In this document: in pieces, positions 33,393 to 44,023 of the stretch | Numbering within the stretch: the stretch's first letter is position 1 | Layout of the letters: every line of letters begins with the position of its first letter | NCBI GenBank assembly: GCA_900073065.1 | Contig: FJOG01000018.1 | Coordinates: forward strand, 1,190,044-1,254,043 | Reading direction: 5' to 3' | DNA from: Phialocephala subalpina | Taxonomy: Eukaryota; Ascomycota; Leotiomycetes; Helotiales; Mollisiaceae | DNA: 64,000 nucleotides | The notes under the pieces: generated by a model | Told to the model about the DNA's origin: nothing | Seen by the model: the letters and a program-made list of their open reading frames with translations, nothing else | Databases searched by the model: none | Translations under genes and position numbers: made by a program

Positions 33393-34019
33393 CCTTAATA
33401 TCTGCTGCAAGCTGCTTCTCCAAAACCTAGCAGTCGAGATCAGGACGACCTGACGCAAGGCCCACTATGGAATAGCGTGCTAGGATTATGGAGGCCGAGA
33501 AGAGTCACGATGCCTTCACCTAGAGCTGCTGCATCCATGCGCCCATTGGAGGTAGCAGGTGGTGGTGGCGCAGGGGTATCCTAAAGACACAGATCAGCGC
33601 TGGAACTCCTTATCAAGTTGCTAGGGAGTATTGATAGCTCGGCTGCAGTCCCGCATACTAGACAGCCCAATTTTGAGCTTCTTCACCAAGGATCGTTGGC
33701 ATGTCTGTAGCAAGTCATATTTGTTGCAGACATCATCCTTCATGCAGGGCTCCGCTCCGCCCAAAGCGGAACCTGCAAATGACACGACGGGCGAGGAAGG
33801 TCCAGACGGGTCTTCAGACGAATGCAGAGGATTTTTTGACCACAAAAGAGCTCTACTTTCGAAAAGGAAGGAACTCACCACCACCGCCGCCTCATCCACC
33901 CCTTGGAGCCTGCCCCGCTCCAACCGCCACACCCCACGACGACGACCACCCTCTCTAACCGACCATCAAGACAGCCATAATATTTACCAGTCCACAATCG
34001 AAAAAGATCTCGCACCGTC
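33393..34019 (-). other. Exon-like minus-strand pieces
   Basis: Two pieces can be read: DTPAPPPPATSNGRMDAAAL to LLGLHNPSTLFHSG (about 33580-33460), and SALGGAEPCMKDDVCNKYDL to CSRAINTP ending in TAG (about 33770-33621), the latter after a CAG acceptor with a plausible GTGAGT donor upstream near 33880. They look like exons of the same old minus-strand gene as 33005-33392. No family recognised. Confidence 0.35.
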
Positions 34020-34400
34020 TCCCACACGCGATGTCAGAGCCCAAATATTGAAGATTTCAGGTCGTCTTCGCCGTGGTGCCTTCGGATTACTTGCTTAACA
34101 TCAACACTACCCCCTTCCTGGATCGTTAAAGGCGCATTCACGCACTCACACCTGATGTCGGATCTTAAATATTGGCTGTCTAAGATGTTCTTGGTTGTGG
34201 TATCTTCGAGTCACTTGCTTGCCATCGATACCATGCCTGATTATCATCATTCAAGGTACATTCACGCATTGGAGAATCCTGTCACAGTCATGAGCAGTTA
34301 TAGTGACGTGTACATTTGAGTTCCGACTCTATCCCTTGAGTTGAAAGTTAGCCAGTGTTAGATGTTGCAAGCTTTCGAATCACTTACAGCTTCCCAGCCC
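34020..34400. repeat. Degenerate tandem repeat, about 120-bp unit, two full and one partial copy
   Basis: Units near 34026-34140 and 34150-34270 share (minus strand) TGAATG..CCTT.AA.GAT, GGTAT/GGTAG, AAGCAAGT.A..CGAAG..ACCAC and CAATATTT; a third partial unit lies near 34335-34395 (AAGTGATTCGAAAGC). Differences between copies are largely C/T and G/A. Confidence 0.5.
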
Positions 34401-35212
34401 CATTTCGAGTCAGACGCGCCTCCTGCCGCAAGTGACCAGCTATAAATCTTGCTTTCGTTGCAGATCTGTGACAACCACACGAGCACCTGCCCGCAACTCT
34501 ACGCCGTACTCGGCGACTGGCTCTTGGGATGTCAGGAACCCCAAGAAATCCTTCCGCATGACCCCAAAGCTTAATGACGCAGGCATTGTGAACATGCTCC
34601 CCGCGAGTCTTCTATTGAAAGAAGCAAGCCGCACAAATGCCGTTGACAAGTTCTCAACAACCTTCTTCTGCTATGCAGACACCGGCGAGATAGCAAGTTG
34701 CATCGTCCGAGAAGACACAGACGTTGACAACAGAGCTCTTGTTTCCCCGATCCACTTCTGACGACCAAAGATTGTCACGATGAAGTCAATGCTTGAGATG
34801 TCGTCATTTGTGTGGTATGCACGACTCTGGATGCAATACAAACAAGTGAGAGGACTTAAGACGGGTTCTCACTTGAGATAATCGACTTCCGACGAGTGTG
34901 CATGCATGGAATTGGCAGCAGCAACACGACTTCCGACAATTACAGGTCCCTTGACAACAAAAGTCCTTGATGATAGCACAGGAAGCTCAGGATGCAGGCG
35001 GTCAATTAGAGGACGAGGAAGATTCGAAGCCAGGACACAATAGGACTAGATATGAGATAGAGACGATGACAACGAATCGTGCTTACCAAGACGAGTGGAC
35101 AAGAGTCCATAATTACTAAAAGTTGTAAACCCAGTTCGTTCTGGGGATTCGAAAATCTGGGTAGGAGGTCAGCTATAAATACTCGATGCGGGGTACAATC
35201 TGACTCACTGAC
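34401..35212. other. Relic zone, no call
   Basis: No coherent gene. Splice-like GTAAG/CAG motifs and short protein-like pieces are present on the minus strand (for example LLPRFSNPQNELGLQLLV near 35090-35160), in line with the surrounding decayed genes. Confidence 0.3.
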
Positions 35213-35514
35213 CGGAGCCATGGTGGCTGTTTGCCTAAGGAGGCAGGCTTGATATTCGTCTTCGCTATCCGCATCCTCAACTGTATCTCGATTCTCGACC
35301 TTGGCCTTTGGTTGTGTGCGGCCTCGAGAAGCCTTAGGCTATTGAGCCTTCGCCTTTCCCGTCGGACTTCTGGTAGCTGGAGGCCCATTCTTCTTCTATC
35401 GCTTGGCTAGCTTGGAAGCAGAAACCGACGGCGGTGGTGAGTCGGAAACGACAGGATCTTCGTGTTCAGAGGCGGCTTGCTTTCGCTTGCCAATAACAGA
35501 AGACGGCTGTGGAC
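35213..35514 (-). pseudogene. Decayed minus-strand exon resembling the 33.0-kb exon
   Basis: One minus frame: SPQPSSVIGKRKQAASEHED, SDSPPPSVSASKLAKR, TAG, KKNGPPATRSPTGKAKA.., TAG, PKASRGRTQPKAKVENRDTV, EDADSEDEYQACL, ATMAP, ending at a GTCAGT donor. Both stops are TAG, each one C-to-T step from CAG. Composition and the TVEDA motif resemble the exon at 33005-33392 (KKETQATVEDA). Unrecognised family. Confidence 0.42.
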
Positions 35515-36050
35515 TACCATTGGTAGCCAATTAGCATAGCACTTGGCTGTGTGCCGTGTTTGCATGATGGAGGGGCGGCATGTTGGACCAAGAGAAGCAA
35601 GACTCGAGTGTCTTCAATTGACTGTGTAACCGACTCCAGCATCAAGAATACACAACCTCTCGAAGAGACTGTCCTTATCCCTCTTCTCCGGCCAACTCCG
35701 TCATTGGCTAGTAGCTAGGGTTTGCTGCTGCTCACTCTAGACAGCCTTTTTTGGCCGGTGACGGGCGGACGAGGACTATCTTCTCGACCATTAGGATATG
35801 ATCATATTTGGCTGCGTCCTGCGCTTAGTCAGCATCGAATCGTGTTTCACGTTAAGGCAGCGTGCATGTCTGAGATATGTGTTGATGAAAGCTTTTGCTT
35901 GCTTGTGATGGTGCTCTGAAATTGTCTGGGATGACGCCCCTGGAGAGCGAGCATCTGTCCTGCACCTTTTTAAAAGTCAGCATCGTACGGACCATGACAG
36001 GCAGCCTTCTCAAATGTAGTTTTCGAAGTGGATATACAAGAAACGCAAAT
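35515..36050. other. Relic zone, no call
   Basis: No supported gene or repeat. Plus-strand frames are short and not protein-like. Confidence 0.3.
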
Positions 36051-37254
36051 CTAATAACACGAGGGAGAAACCATCCTAGAAGCTGAAACTTTTCCCGGAA
36101 AATTGCGCCCTGAGCCACATGGACCGACAAAGGGCATACTAAAAGTCTCGGGGTTCATATCGATGTTGGCACAGGCCCCATCAGGCATATCACGACAGAA
36201 GAGCTCACGCCAAAGAAGAATATTCAGAGACAGGCCTTTGATCCTATCTGACCTACAAACAGAGTATCCAGGGCCACGACCATCGCTGCAAACAGCCAGC
36301 CAATGCTCCATCAATCACAAACATAGGGGCGCGGAAGAATACGGACCGAGATTCTGACCATCCGTCGGCCAGGCTCTCATCATCAAAAGCACCACCGGTC
36401 GTTCAGACCCGACCAGACCAGAAACCAATTCCAACTCAGGGAGAACTTTCGACTTCTTCCTTCATAGCTGGGTATCCTTCTGCCTTCTTTTGAAAGCTTT
36501 CTGCAATGGGCTATGGTCAGTGTGTTTTCATGCGAAAGTTCCAGAACGGGGGATACCTTACCAACCATGCTGTGGTCATCAGCCGCAGTTTCGGATACCA
36601 AACGACCTCGAAAACGTTCTTGCTGACGGCTCCATCGATTGACATTTGAACCATTGTGTCGGATATGGAGCGACAGCAGATGGTTGGCCAGTTGTCTTCG
36701 AAGCCGGTATTTGGTGCATATTGAACGTTGCTCTACTCAAGCTGAGTCCAAAAGCCAGGTACAACGCTCGACTACAAAAAATTAGGCTCGAGTGTAGTTT
36801 AGTTTGAAGGTTGCTACTTACGCGTTCTGAAGATGGAGACTCCTGCTTGCCAGCCATGCCTTCACCACGAGCAGTCTTGCCGTCGCTTTGGCCGATCGGC
36901 GTAAAGTTGATCGGCATCATGGTTCGAATACCTTGCTGACAAGGTGAGCGTGGTTGACTTGAGGACGCGTCTCGAAGGCTGGGTTCCAAAAGCGGAGACC
37001 GAGGGGCAAGGTGGTACCCCCTCCACTGTTATTCTTGTATCCGCGCGCAGGCTGACCGACCTGACTACCTGAGTACTTGTTGTCTGGGGAGGGTTGGCAG
37101 CATTGGAAGCCACAAGGACCTCCTCCGCTGAATCCTCCACGACGACTACCACCATACCCGATGCTATAGATTTCAAGTCAGCTTCCATGAAGTTTCCAAT
37201 CTTGTTGGCTATCGAGCTCAGGAGTCTCCATTGAACAGGAGACACCCGAGCCAA
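36051..37254 (-). pseudogene. Multi-exon decayed gene on the minus strand
   Basis: In order: a Gly-rich piece GYGGSRRGGFSGGGPCGFQC with PARGYKNNSGGGTT (about 37165-36960); MPINFTPIGQSDGKTARGEG to SPSSER before a GTAAGT donor (about 36920-36820); after a TGTAG acceptor, QYAPNTGFEDNWPTICCRSI, DTMVQMSIDGAVSKNVFEVV and YPKLRLMTTAWL to a GTAAGG donor (about 36770-36562); then KAFKRRQKDTQL, TGA, KKSKVLPELELVSGLVGSER, TGA, and a Cys-containing end (FCRDMPDGACANIDMNPETF). Stops and frame changes show inactivity. Exon borders look genuine; the family is not recognised. Confidence 0.4.
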
Positions 37255-37479
37255 TATTCGGCGGTATCAGGATGTTGAATTTCATTGTCCCAAGGAGTTC
37301 CCACGATTCTAGTCGACAATTCCGATTTCCAACGATAGAATAGGCTCTGGTGGCGCTGCTCGAAAATGTTGACAGCAATCCATGAAATGACAGCGGATGT
37401 CGTCTGAGATTTGTCATGCAGTTTTCTCAGCCTGTGAAGCAGTCAAAGGAACATTTGTAGGGGGCAAAGAGACTCACCA
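37255..37479. other. Relic zone, no call
   Basis: Minus-strand sequence between two relics; no coherent frame or repeat recognised. Confidence 0.25.
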
Positions 37480-37600
37480 CGATTATGGCCCCGACGGCCG
37501 ACTCCCAGATCCAAGACAGCAAGGATGAAAATTAGCAGACGAATTCCAAGAAGTTTGGCCTTCCAAAGACGCAGAGGATGTCGTTTTATGCAATTAGCTA
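37480..37600 (-). pseudogene. Decayed signal-peptide exon, probable copy 3
   Basis: The minus frame AKLLGIRLLIFILAVLDLGV continues RRGHNR to a GTGAGT donor. Its DNA (ATTCGTCTGCTAATTTTCAT) resembles copy 2 (CTCGTCTCCTAATTTCCATC), and both encode RLLI.I.A. No start codon is in place. Probably a third member of the decayed secreted family. Confidence 0.35.
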
Positions 37601-38480
37601 GTGGTCCGTGCATCAGCAAGCCCGGAACTAACTCAACCCTCAAGAGTAGACGAGAGAAAATCCGAAAGAGCTTCTGAATGCATCAAATTTGACACAGCCT
37701 CGTCTGATGCAAAGAGTTAGAAGCATGGATCGAGATCAATGCAGCGGAATGACAGAGGATGAAGACCTCGGAAATGTTGGAGAAGTGGGGACTTACCTGC
37801 ATCACAAGTTGAAGTGCACGCCGAGGCGGCCAAGGTTGATGGGTCTGAATTCTGTCTAACAGTATATCTGCAAGTGCAAGATCATGGCTGAGCTAACATG
37901 CTGCCAACGTCCTCCTTCATCCCATCGAAGTCAAGAACTCGAATGGACTATGCGATGTCCTCGAAGCCAGAGAACAATGCCCATTATCATCAGGCAAGTC
38001 CAAATCCAAGTCCAACTCAAGCTCAATCCCTTCTTCTGCCCAACCCACGTGAGCACATCTCCGAACTCGGGACCATGTCGGCCTACATCGTAAGACATTC
38101 GGCCGTAATTCTGGCAGACCCACTTTCTCCAAAGGAGTTATACTCGAAGGCTGACCACACAGCCCCCAGACTGGATAAAACCGCGGCTGCGGAGTTTCTG
38201 AGGCGTAGAGGCAGCTCGCATATTCATCTTTGGCGGGGCAGAGCCCGAAGATGCTCTTCGAAAGACTTTAAAAAAAAGCCGTTATGAAACTTTGAGGCCT
38301 CTGCCTCGGAGGAAGGACACTCCAAGGTTGACCACACAATTAACTTTCGCCGCACCCAAGCCGACTTTTCTTGTCCTCATATCGTATCGAATGCACACTA
38401 GTCGGAGAGAATGTCGGACTGCTAGATTACCAACGGCCACCACCGCTAGCGCCTACTGTTGGTCACCACCTCTGTAGCAC
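37601..38480. other. Relic zone, no call
   Basis: A plus frame at 37898-38287 (129 codons) is open but has no domain and unlikely composition; not called. No other supported element. Confidence 0.3.
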
Positions 38481-38640
38481 CCGGAGACCACCCTGTCTCT
38501 AGGTTGACTTAAACGTAGGATGGTCTCCGGCCTCCAGACTGGACAATATCGAAGGCACGCAACTCGAGGAGAGTCCAGCGACTACCCGGCCCTCTATGTG
38601 TTGGCTTGAGCACATAGGGTGGTATCCGGCCTCCAGGCTA
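38480..38640. repeat. Two adjacent imperfect hairpins
   Basis: First: GGAGACCACCCT near 38484 pairs with AGGATGGTCTCC near 38517 (one mismatch). Second: CTCTATGTG and CACATAGGG near 38591-38620. Each is followed by the same string, TCCGGCCTCCAG, so they form a duplicated hairpin unit. Possibly a decayed short element; no reading frame. Confidence 0.45.
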
Positions 38641-40262
38641 AGAACTGTACGTTCCACCACAGTTTGACGTTGTCTGAAGTCTCAACTAGTCATGCCCGTT
38701 ATTGATAACGGCAAGGGAGTTGTTGATGCAGATGAATGAGCTTCTCGATTGCTTGCATGAGGCAGGAGGCAAGTGCTTCTTTTCGCTCAAAGGCCACATA
38801 AAAAGTACGCAGTCAGACGATCGTTGTGTTAGCTGGGGATAGTCCTCGCAGCACCCTTCTTGTGGCAGATGTGTTGGTGTGTTGCGAAGTAGTTGATACG
38901 TTTTCTTAGGTTGCCTCTGCTGCTCGAATGGGCTTAGCTTTGAGAAACAAGGGAGCTTTAGTCTGCTTGGCATCAGTATGCGTTCTCTGCAACATTTGTT
39001 TGTGGAGAGTGCCGGTATGGACCACTGTTCTGCGAACACCGCTGGAAGACTGTTGGACCCGGCGGAGTTTCATTATTTAACCCCACGAAGAAAGATACGC
39101 GAGATGTTTCGCCGAAAGTGGTATGCGAGGCAATCTTCTTGAAAGAAGGTATACGAGATGCGATGCCGTTATCGTCATCATGATTTTTATGCGACCATTG
39201 CATGTCTGCTCCATGTCGGTATCAGTTCGCGGTGTACTTTATTGCTGAGGACTCACTGTGCTACGGTCCATTCTGAATCCCTCTACCAATTCTTGCTTGT
39301 GTGTCAACGTCATCATCTTCGGAGGTAAAGGGAGAAGGTGCGGCCAAAGCCAGCAACCTTCAAAGAGGGAGCGGACGGAGTGCCTGCAGAGGAAGACATG
39401 ATGGTTGATGGTATGCTTAAGTCCAGGGGGGGGGGGTATGAGGTAGGATGTGCAGTGAAGTATGCAGAACGTTTGGGATTTGATCAGCCGGGGTTGAAAT
39501 CAGCTAGCTTTGCCCCAATTCCCGGATCTTCAGCGCGTTCAGGATGTTTCAAACTTGTCTGTCCTGTATCAGTATCATTTCCAAGCTTGTATCCCACGGT
39601 TTGGAGCTCTGCTGGCTGTGGAAGGCATACCGTGCTTCGCATGAGCTGCAGCCAGAGCGCCAGCCCCCTTTCCTCATTTCGCTTCCGATCTACGCGACCG
39701 AACCCCTTTCGCAGCGATTGTCTTATTGTTTAGCTCGTTGAATATTTCTGTAGATATTGTCTTACGGTCATCAAGTCAGTACTACCCTAGTGAAGCAGGC
39801 TGATGTTAAGTGGGGTACGTACCATCGCGACGGTGGAGCACCACCCCCTTCCCCGCAGTAGGAAGCAGAACAATTGCAAAGCTGAAGATGATTATGGATC
39901 ACTGCCAACAGCTCAACTCTCAATGGATCGGCAATAGTCGTCATAGTGTTATCGATGTGGCAATTTGAACGCGTTGAAAGAGGATTTGTAAGATCGTTTG
40001 TTTTCCCAAGATCAAAGACCTCAGAATTCTTTCTTGTGGACAACGCTAGCTAGACGAGGTGCTCACGAGATTTCGCAATTAAGTTACTCCCCTCCGAAGA
40101 CATCAATCACCCTGCTCGGATTGTTCCGAAGGCGTCAAGATGATGAGTTTATTGGGATTGGGCAGGCAAATACTGAAGCTGAAAGAGACAGCGATAGCAT
40201 GAGCATGGTCTTGTTCCTATTATGACGGGAGGACCAAATTGCTGTACTATCTTCCTATTCAA
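38641..40262. other. Relic zone, no call
   Basis: No supported gene. A G9-10 run occurs near 39428-39437. Open frames on both strands are not protein-like. Confidence 0.35.
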
Positions 40263-40545
40263 GCGAGAGCAACTCAAAAGCCGTGTTCTTATTAAAATGG
40301 CGGGTGCACCAGGTCATCATCTTGTTGTCTCATTGGAGGCGAGAGCAACCCAGGAACATGGCCACATTCTATTTATGACGGGAGGGCTAGGACATTTTCC
40401 CATCGACGCGAGAGCCACTCAGCGGCTTAGTCCTATTCCCGTTGTAGCAGAAGCACAATATGGGCGTCCCTGGGAGGTGGGAGCACCCCAAAGCATGGTC
40501 CCTTCCTACCATGGCTGGTTTTCTTTATTTGGAATTCCACCTCAC
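40263..40545 (+). repeat. Degenerate tandem repeat, 69-76-bp unit, about four copies
   Basis: Units begin at 40263, 40339, 40408 and 40477 with GCGAGAGCAACTCA, GCGAGAGCAACCCA, GCGAGAGCCACTCA and GTGGGAGCACCCCA, each followed by CATGG/GTG..., a T-rich CCTATT and GACGGGAGG/GGCGGGTG. A partial unit precedes the first (CATGGTCTTGTTCC at 40204). Unit lengths 76, 69, 69 do not keep a reading frame throughout. It lies just 5' of the small cysteine-rich gene and may be part of its upstream region. Confidence 0.6.
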
Positions 40546-40637
40546 ATGCCAGAGAAGCACATCACATATACATTATACTATTATTGCTATTGCTTTGCAG
40601 AAACTCCACCTTTAGACAATCCAGCAGGTCAAAAATA

Positions 40638-41049
40638 ATGGTAAGTCTCTTGTTCACCTTCTTTGATTCATCGCACTCCTGCAACTATACGCCAAAGTTC
40701 CAAACTTTCGAATTCCTGTGTTGTTCTTGCTAACTCTTACCTACAGGTCTGCTTCCAATATCAACGCTGCACTATCGAGGAGAGAGAGTCCCGACGGGAT
40801 ATTGAGCACGCTGTTATCAATTTGCAGAAAGTGAGGAATACAAATCAGCAAAAAGGCGAGCACGATACATTTCCAATGGAATGCAGGAGATTTGCACGGA
40901 CGTGTCCGTACAAGATCAGTGGATTCCGCACAACGGACTGTGAGAACTGTCTTCTGTACTACCACGACTGCTCCCGCCGCATCCCACCTCCTTTGCTCCA
41001 CGGCACCATTCTTCTCGATAACTTACGACCCTCTGACCCAATCAAGTGA
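40638..41049 (+). CDS. 101-residue seven-cysteine protein; first coding exon may be ATG alone
   Basis: Exon 2 (40747-41049) is open and protein-like from a CTACAG acceptor: VCFQYQRC, RESRRDIEHAVINLQKVRN, CRRFARTCPYKI, TDCENCLLYYHDC. No suitable in-frame ATG begins it, but AATAATG at 40634-40640 is followed directly by GTAAGT (intron 40641-40746, with GCTAAC branch), so the coding part of exon 1 would be just ATG. Cysteines are at 3, 9, 47, 54, 66, 69 and 76. The MxC start, basic middle and terminal CxxC recall the 61-residue pair at 21.4-22.4 kb, though alignment is weak. No signal peptide. No stop or frameshift, unlike its surroundings. Function unknown; start model uncertain. Confidence 0.5.
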
Positions 41050-41827
41050 AGGATATCACTGTATCTGGGACCGCTACTGTTACCGGTCCCTGCCTGGAAG
41101 AGACTTCAATAGAACCAGCTCTCTGGAGCCACTTCCTTAGTCAAAGCTCTCAACTAATTCAATAGAAACATAGATTGCACCCCCTTTGACCATTACTTGT
41201 GTCCGTTCTCGCTAACGCCGACGCAAAGTCCTACCACCTTTGGTACATGCAAATGCTTACTGAACTTGAGTTAGATTGCCCCGCTTGCCCCCTTTTTGTT
41301 TGACCCTTTTGTTTGAGATGTCTAATGGGTGTTTGATGTAGGCGGGGACTATGATCGGATGATCCCGTCTACTGTGCCTAACTGGTGGTGGCTAGGAAGA
41401 TGGTAGATGAGTAAGCCTGTAAAGAAAGTGGCGCCACAAGGCTGGCCATTTGCTAGTGTTCAAAAGACAAGCCCAAGAACACAAACTCTATCAGCCAATG
41501 AGCTGACTTCATATCGTATGGGAATAGTCATTCACGGATGAGCCTCAAATCAGGTGGTGTAGGGCCATCAGCCGTCACAGGTAGGAACGACCTGGAAGTC
41601 TGAAATTTCTACACCCTCCTTCTACTTCAATCGACTTCCAAACCTTTTGCCAGACGCAAACAAAAAACGCAAACAAAGGGATGTATGGAGATTTTTCTGT
41701 CTAAGTTTCCTCCTCATTTCTGCCTAAGTCATTGTAAGTGCACGTTTCCCTAAGCACAAAGTTGTCAAGATGGCAACAACCAATCGCCACAGCCTAACAT
41801 CTCCAACAAAACAGGGTAGTGTCTCCA
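41050..41827. other. Intergenic region
   Basis: 3' flank of the small gene and old promoter/leader of the acyl-CoA oxidase relic, including a GTAAGTGCAC..ACAG intron-like stretch in its 5' part (41729-41815). No other element. Confidence 0.4.
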
Positions 41828-44023
41828 ATGTCGCAAGCCCACAAGTCAAGCTCTGCTTTCAAGCGCATTGAGAAGGCTCTTGGTACCGATGATACCTTCA
41901 AGCTCCCTGTCACCTATGGTGATCTCAGTCGTCCAGAAATGTTCCTCGAAGGCCTTCGTGCTGGCAAAGCCACTTTCCAGGGTGGAGTAAAGCACAATCA
42001 TAAAGTCTTCTAATACATCAATCGTAAGTTATCGATCCACGTTATCGATTCATTCTTTTTCTTTACCATGGCTGTTTCCCCTTTAGCATCGAAGCTTCTT
42101 CAAGGAAACATATTGACGTCTTCTACGCACAGACCTCTTCTGTCTTGCAAATGCCAACCCTTTCGGCTTGACCGATTTCCTATTCACCCCTTACCTCAAG
42201 TTGGTCGGTACTCCAGAGCAAGTCGCACATTGGCTTCCTCTCGCTGAGTCCGGCAAAATCATCGGCTCCTATGCTCAGACCGAGCTTTCTCATGGTACGA
42301 ACGTTGGCGGTATCGAGACTACTGCCACCTTTGACCATGAGACCGATGAATTCGTCACTCATTCTCCAAGTTTGACGTTAGCCAAGTACTGGCCGGGAGG
42401 CCTCGGTTTCAGTTCGTCGCACACGATCCTTATGGCTAGGTTGATTATCAGCAGTGATGACTATGGTGTCCATCCATTCATAGTTCAACTTCGTTCTTTG
42501 GAGGACTTCAAGCCTATGCCTGGCATTGAACTAGGTGATATTGGGTGAGCTCCTTCTTTTCTTTCCATTCCTCCTCCTCTTGCTATCTTGCCTTCTTCTC
42601 GGATTTTAACGATAGCTTCATTGTCCGAGCCGTCGCTGATATTTGCCAAACATTCTGAAGATCGCATACAACGGTAATGACAATGGCTATGTCATCTTCA
42701 AACACGTCCGTATCCCTCGCACCAACTTCCTCAGCCGTTATGCCACCGTCTCCCGTTCCGGCACCTACAAGTCCCATCCATTCCGTGACAAGTTCGTCTA
42801 TGGTGGTATGCTCAACGGTTGCAACGCCATCTTTTTTACCTCCACATTCCAGCTTGCTCAAGCCCTCACAATTGCCACTCGTTGCTCCGTTGTTCGCGAG
42901 CAAGGCCGCTCTTTCGACCCCGATGCACAACATCCAGAGATGGCTATCATCGCATACAAGCATCAACATTACCATCTCTTGACCATGATCTCTTATCCAT
43001 ACGCCATCTTGTTTGCTTGGAAGAGCGACAACACCGAGCAGGCTGATTTCAAAGTTCGTCAAGAACTTGGTGATCACTCCAAGCTACCATTTATGCACGT
43101 TACGATGTGCGGCCTCAGGGCTTGGGTAGGCAGACTGCTGCCAATGGTGCCGAGAAAGCTCGCAAGATGTGTGGTGGGCATGGTTACCTCGCTATGTCTG
43201 GTCTTCCCGAGATCGTTGGTTCCATCACAGCTGCTTGCACTTTCGAGGGCGAGAACTGGGTTATGTGGGGTCAGGTCGCTGATACTTGATGAAGGGGATG
43301 GATGCTGCTGTTCTACCCGCAGACATGGCATACGTTGATCTCTATTGTCCATCCGAGGAGAGTCAATGCAGTGCTCACGGCAAGGAGTTCTTGAACTTGG
43401 AGGCTTTGACTGAGATCTTCCAGCATCGGGTTGCGAAATTGATCCATAAGACCCATGCAAAGCTTAGCGGCGAGGTCTAGAAGGGTACGGGTCTTGCCAA
43501 GGCTGAGAACAAGTTGACCCTGAAGTTGAATGTTACCGCCCGGGCTTACATCAAGGTCTTCATCCTTGAAGATTGCATCAAGCAACTCTCACTCATTCCG
43601 AAGTCGGTCCCAGGTCCCATTCATCAGGTTCTTCATCGCCTGATGGCTCTGTTTGGATTGACGACCATTGCGTCTCCGATCGCCCCCTTCACTTCTACCT
43701 TCATCGCTGATGGATATATCTCCGAGGCTCAAATCCACGATATGACCGTCCTGATTGACGACTTACTCGAGCAGCTCCTTCCTGAGGCTATTGGTCTGAC
43801 GGGCGCTTTCTGCTTCAGCGATGGCTGCCTGAGATCTGCTATTGGCTGCAAGGATGGTGATATCTACCGTCATCTCCTGTCTTGGACTAGACAATTGCTG
43901 ATCAACGTCGAGGCTAACAAGAATGGTGGTGTTTTCAGAAGGGTGGGGTGGGAGAAGGCTACGAAGCCGATTTTGGACGAGAACAAGGTTCTTGCTGGTG
44001 TACCTGTTCGTGTTAAACTTTGA
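41828..44023 (+). pseudogene. Acyl-CoA oxidase pseudogene (peroxisomal beta-oxidation)
   Basis: Recognisable along its whole length: LSRPEMFLEGLRAGKA near the N-terminus, FGLTDFLFTPYLKLVGTPEQ, HWLPLAESGKIIGSYAQTEL, SHGTNVGGIETTATFD, KYWPGGLGFSSSH, YGVHPFIVQLRSLED, PGIELGDIG, HVRIPRTNFLSRYA, ARKMCGGHGYLAMSGLPEIV and ACTFEGENWVMW. Family members use FAD and O2 to make trans-2-enoyl-CoA and H2O2. It is broken: TAA at 42011, TGA at 42114, a frameshift near 43125, a second near 43268-43275, and TAG at 43478. Intron-like gaps remain near 42024-42087 and 42546-42606. The last residues are RVKL, a weak PTS1-like end. The Met at 41828 fits the family start. Most coding character is preserved, so inactivation looks fairly recent. 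Confidence 0.9.

Noticed and set aside
34026..34270. tRNA-like or snoRNA-like reading of the repeated TTCGAATC/CGAAG boxes
   Set aside because: No cloverleaf, A-box or C/D boxes could be fitted; the repeat structure explains the similarity.
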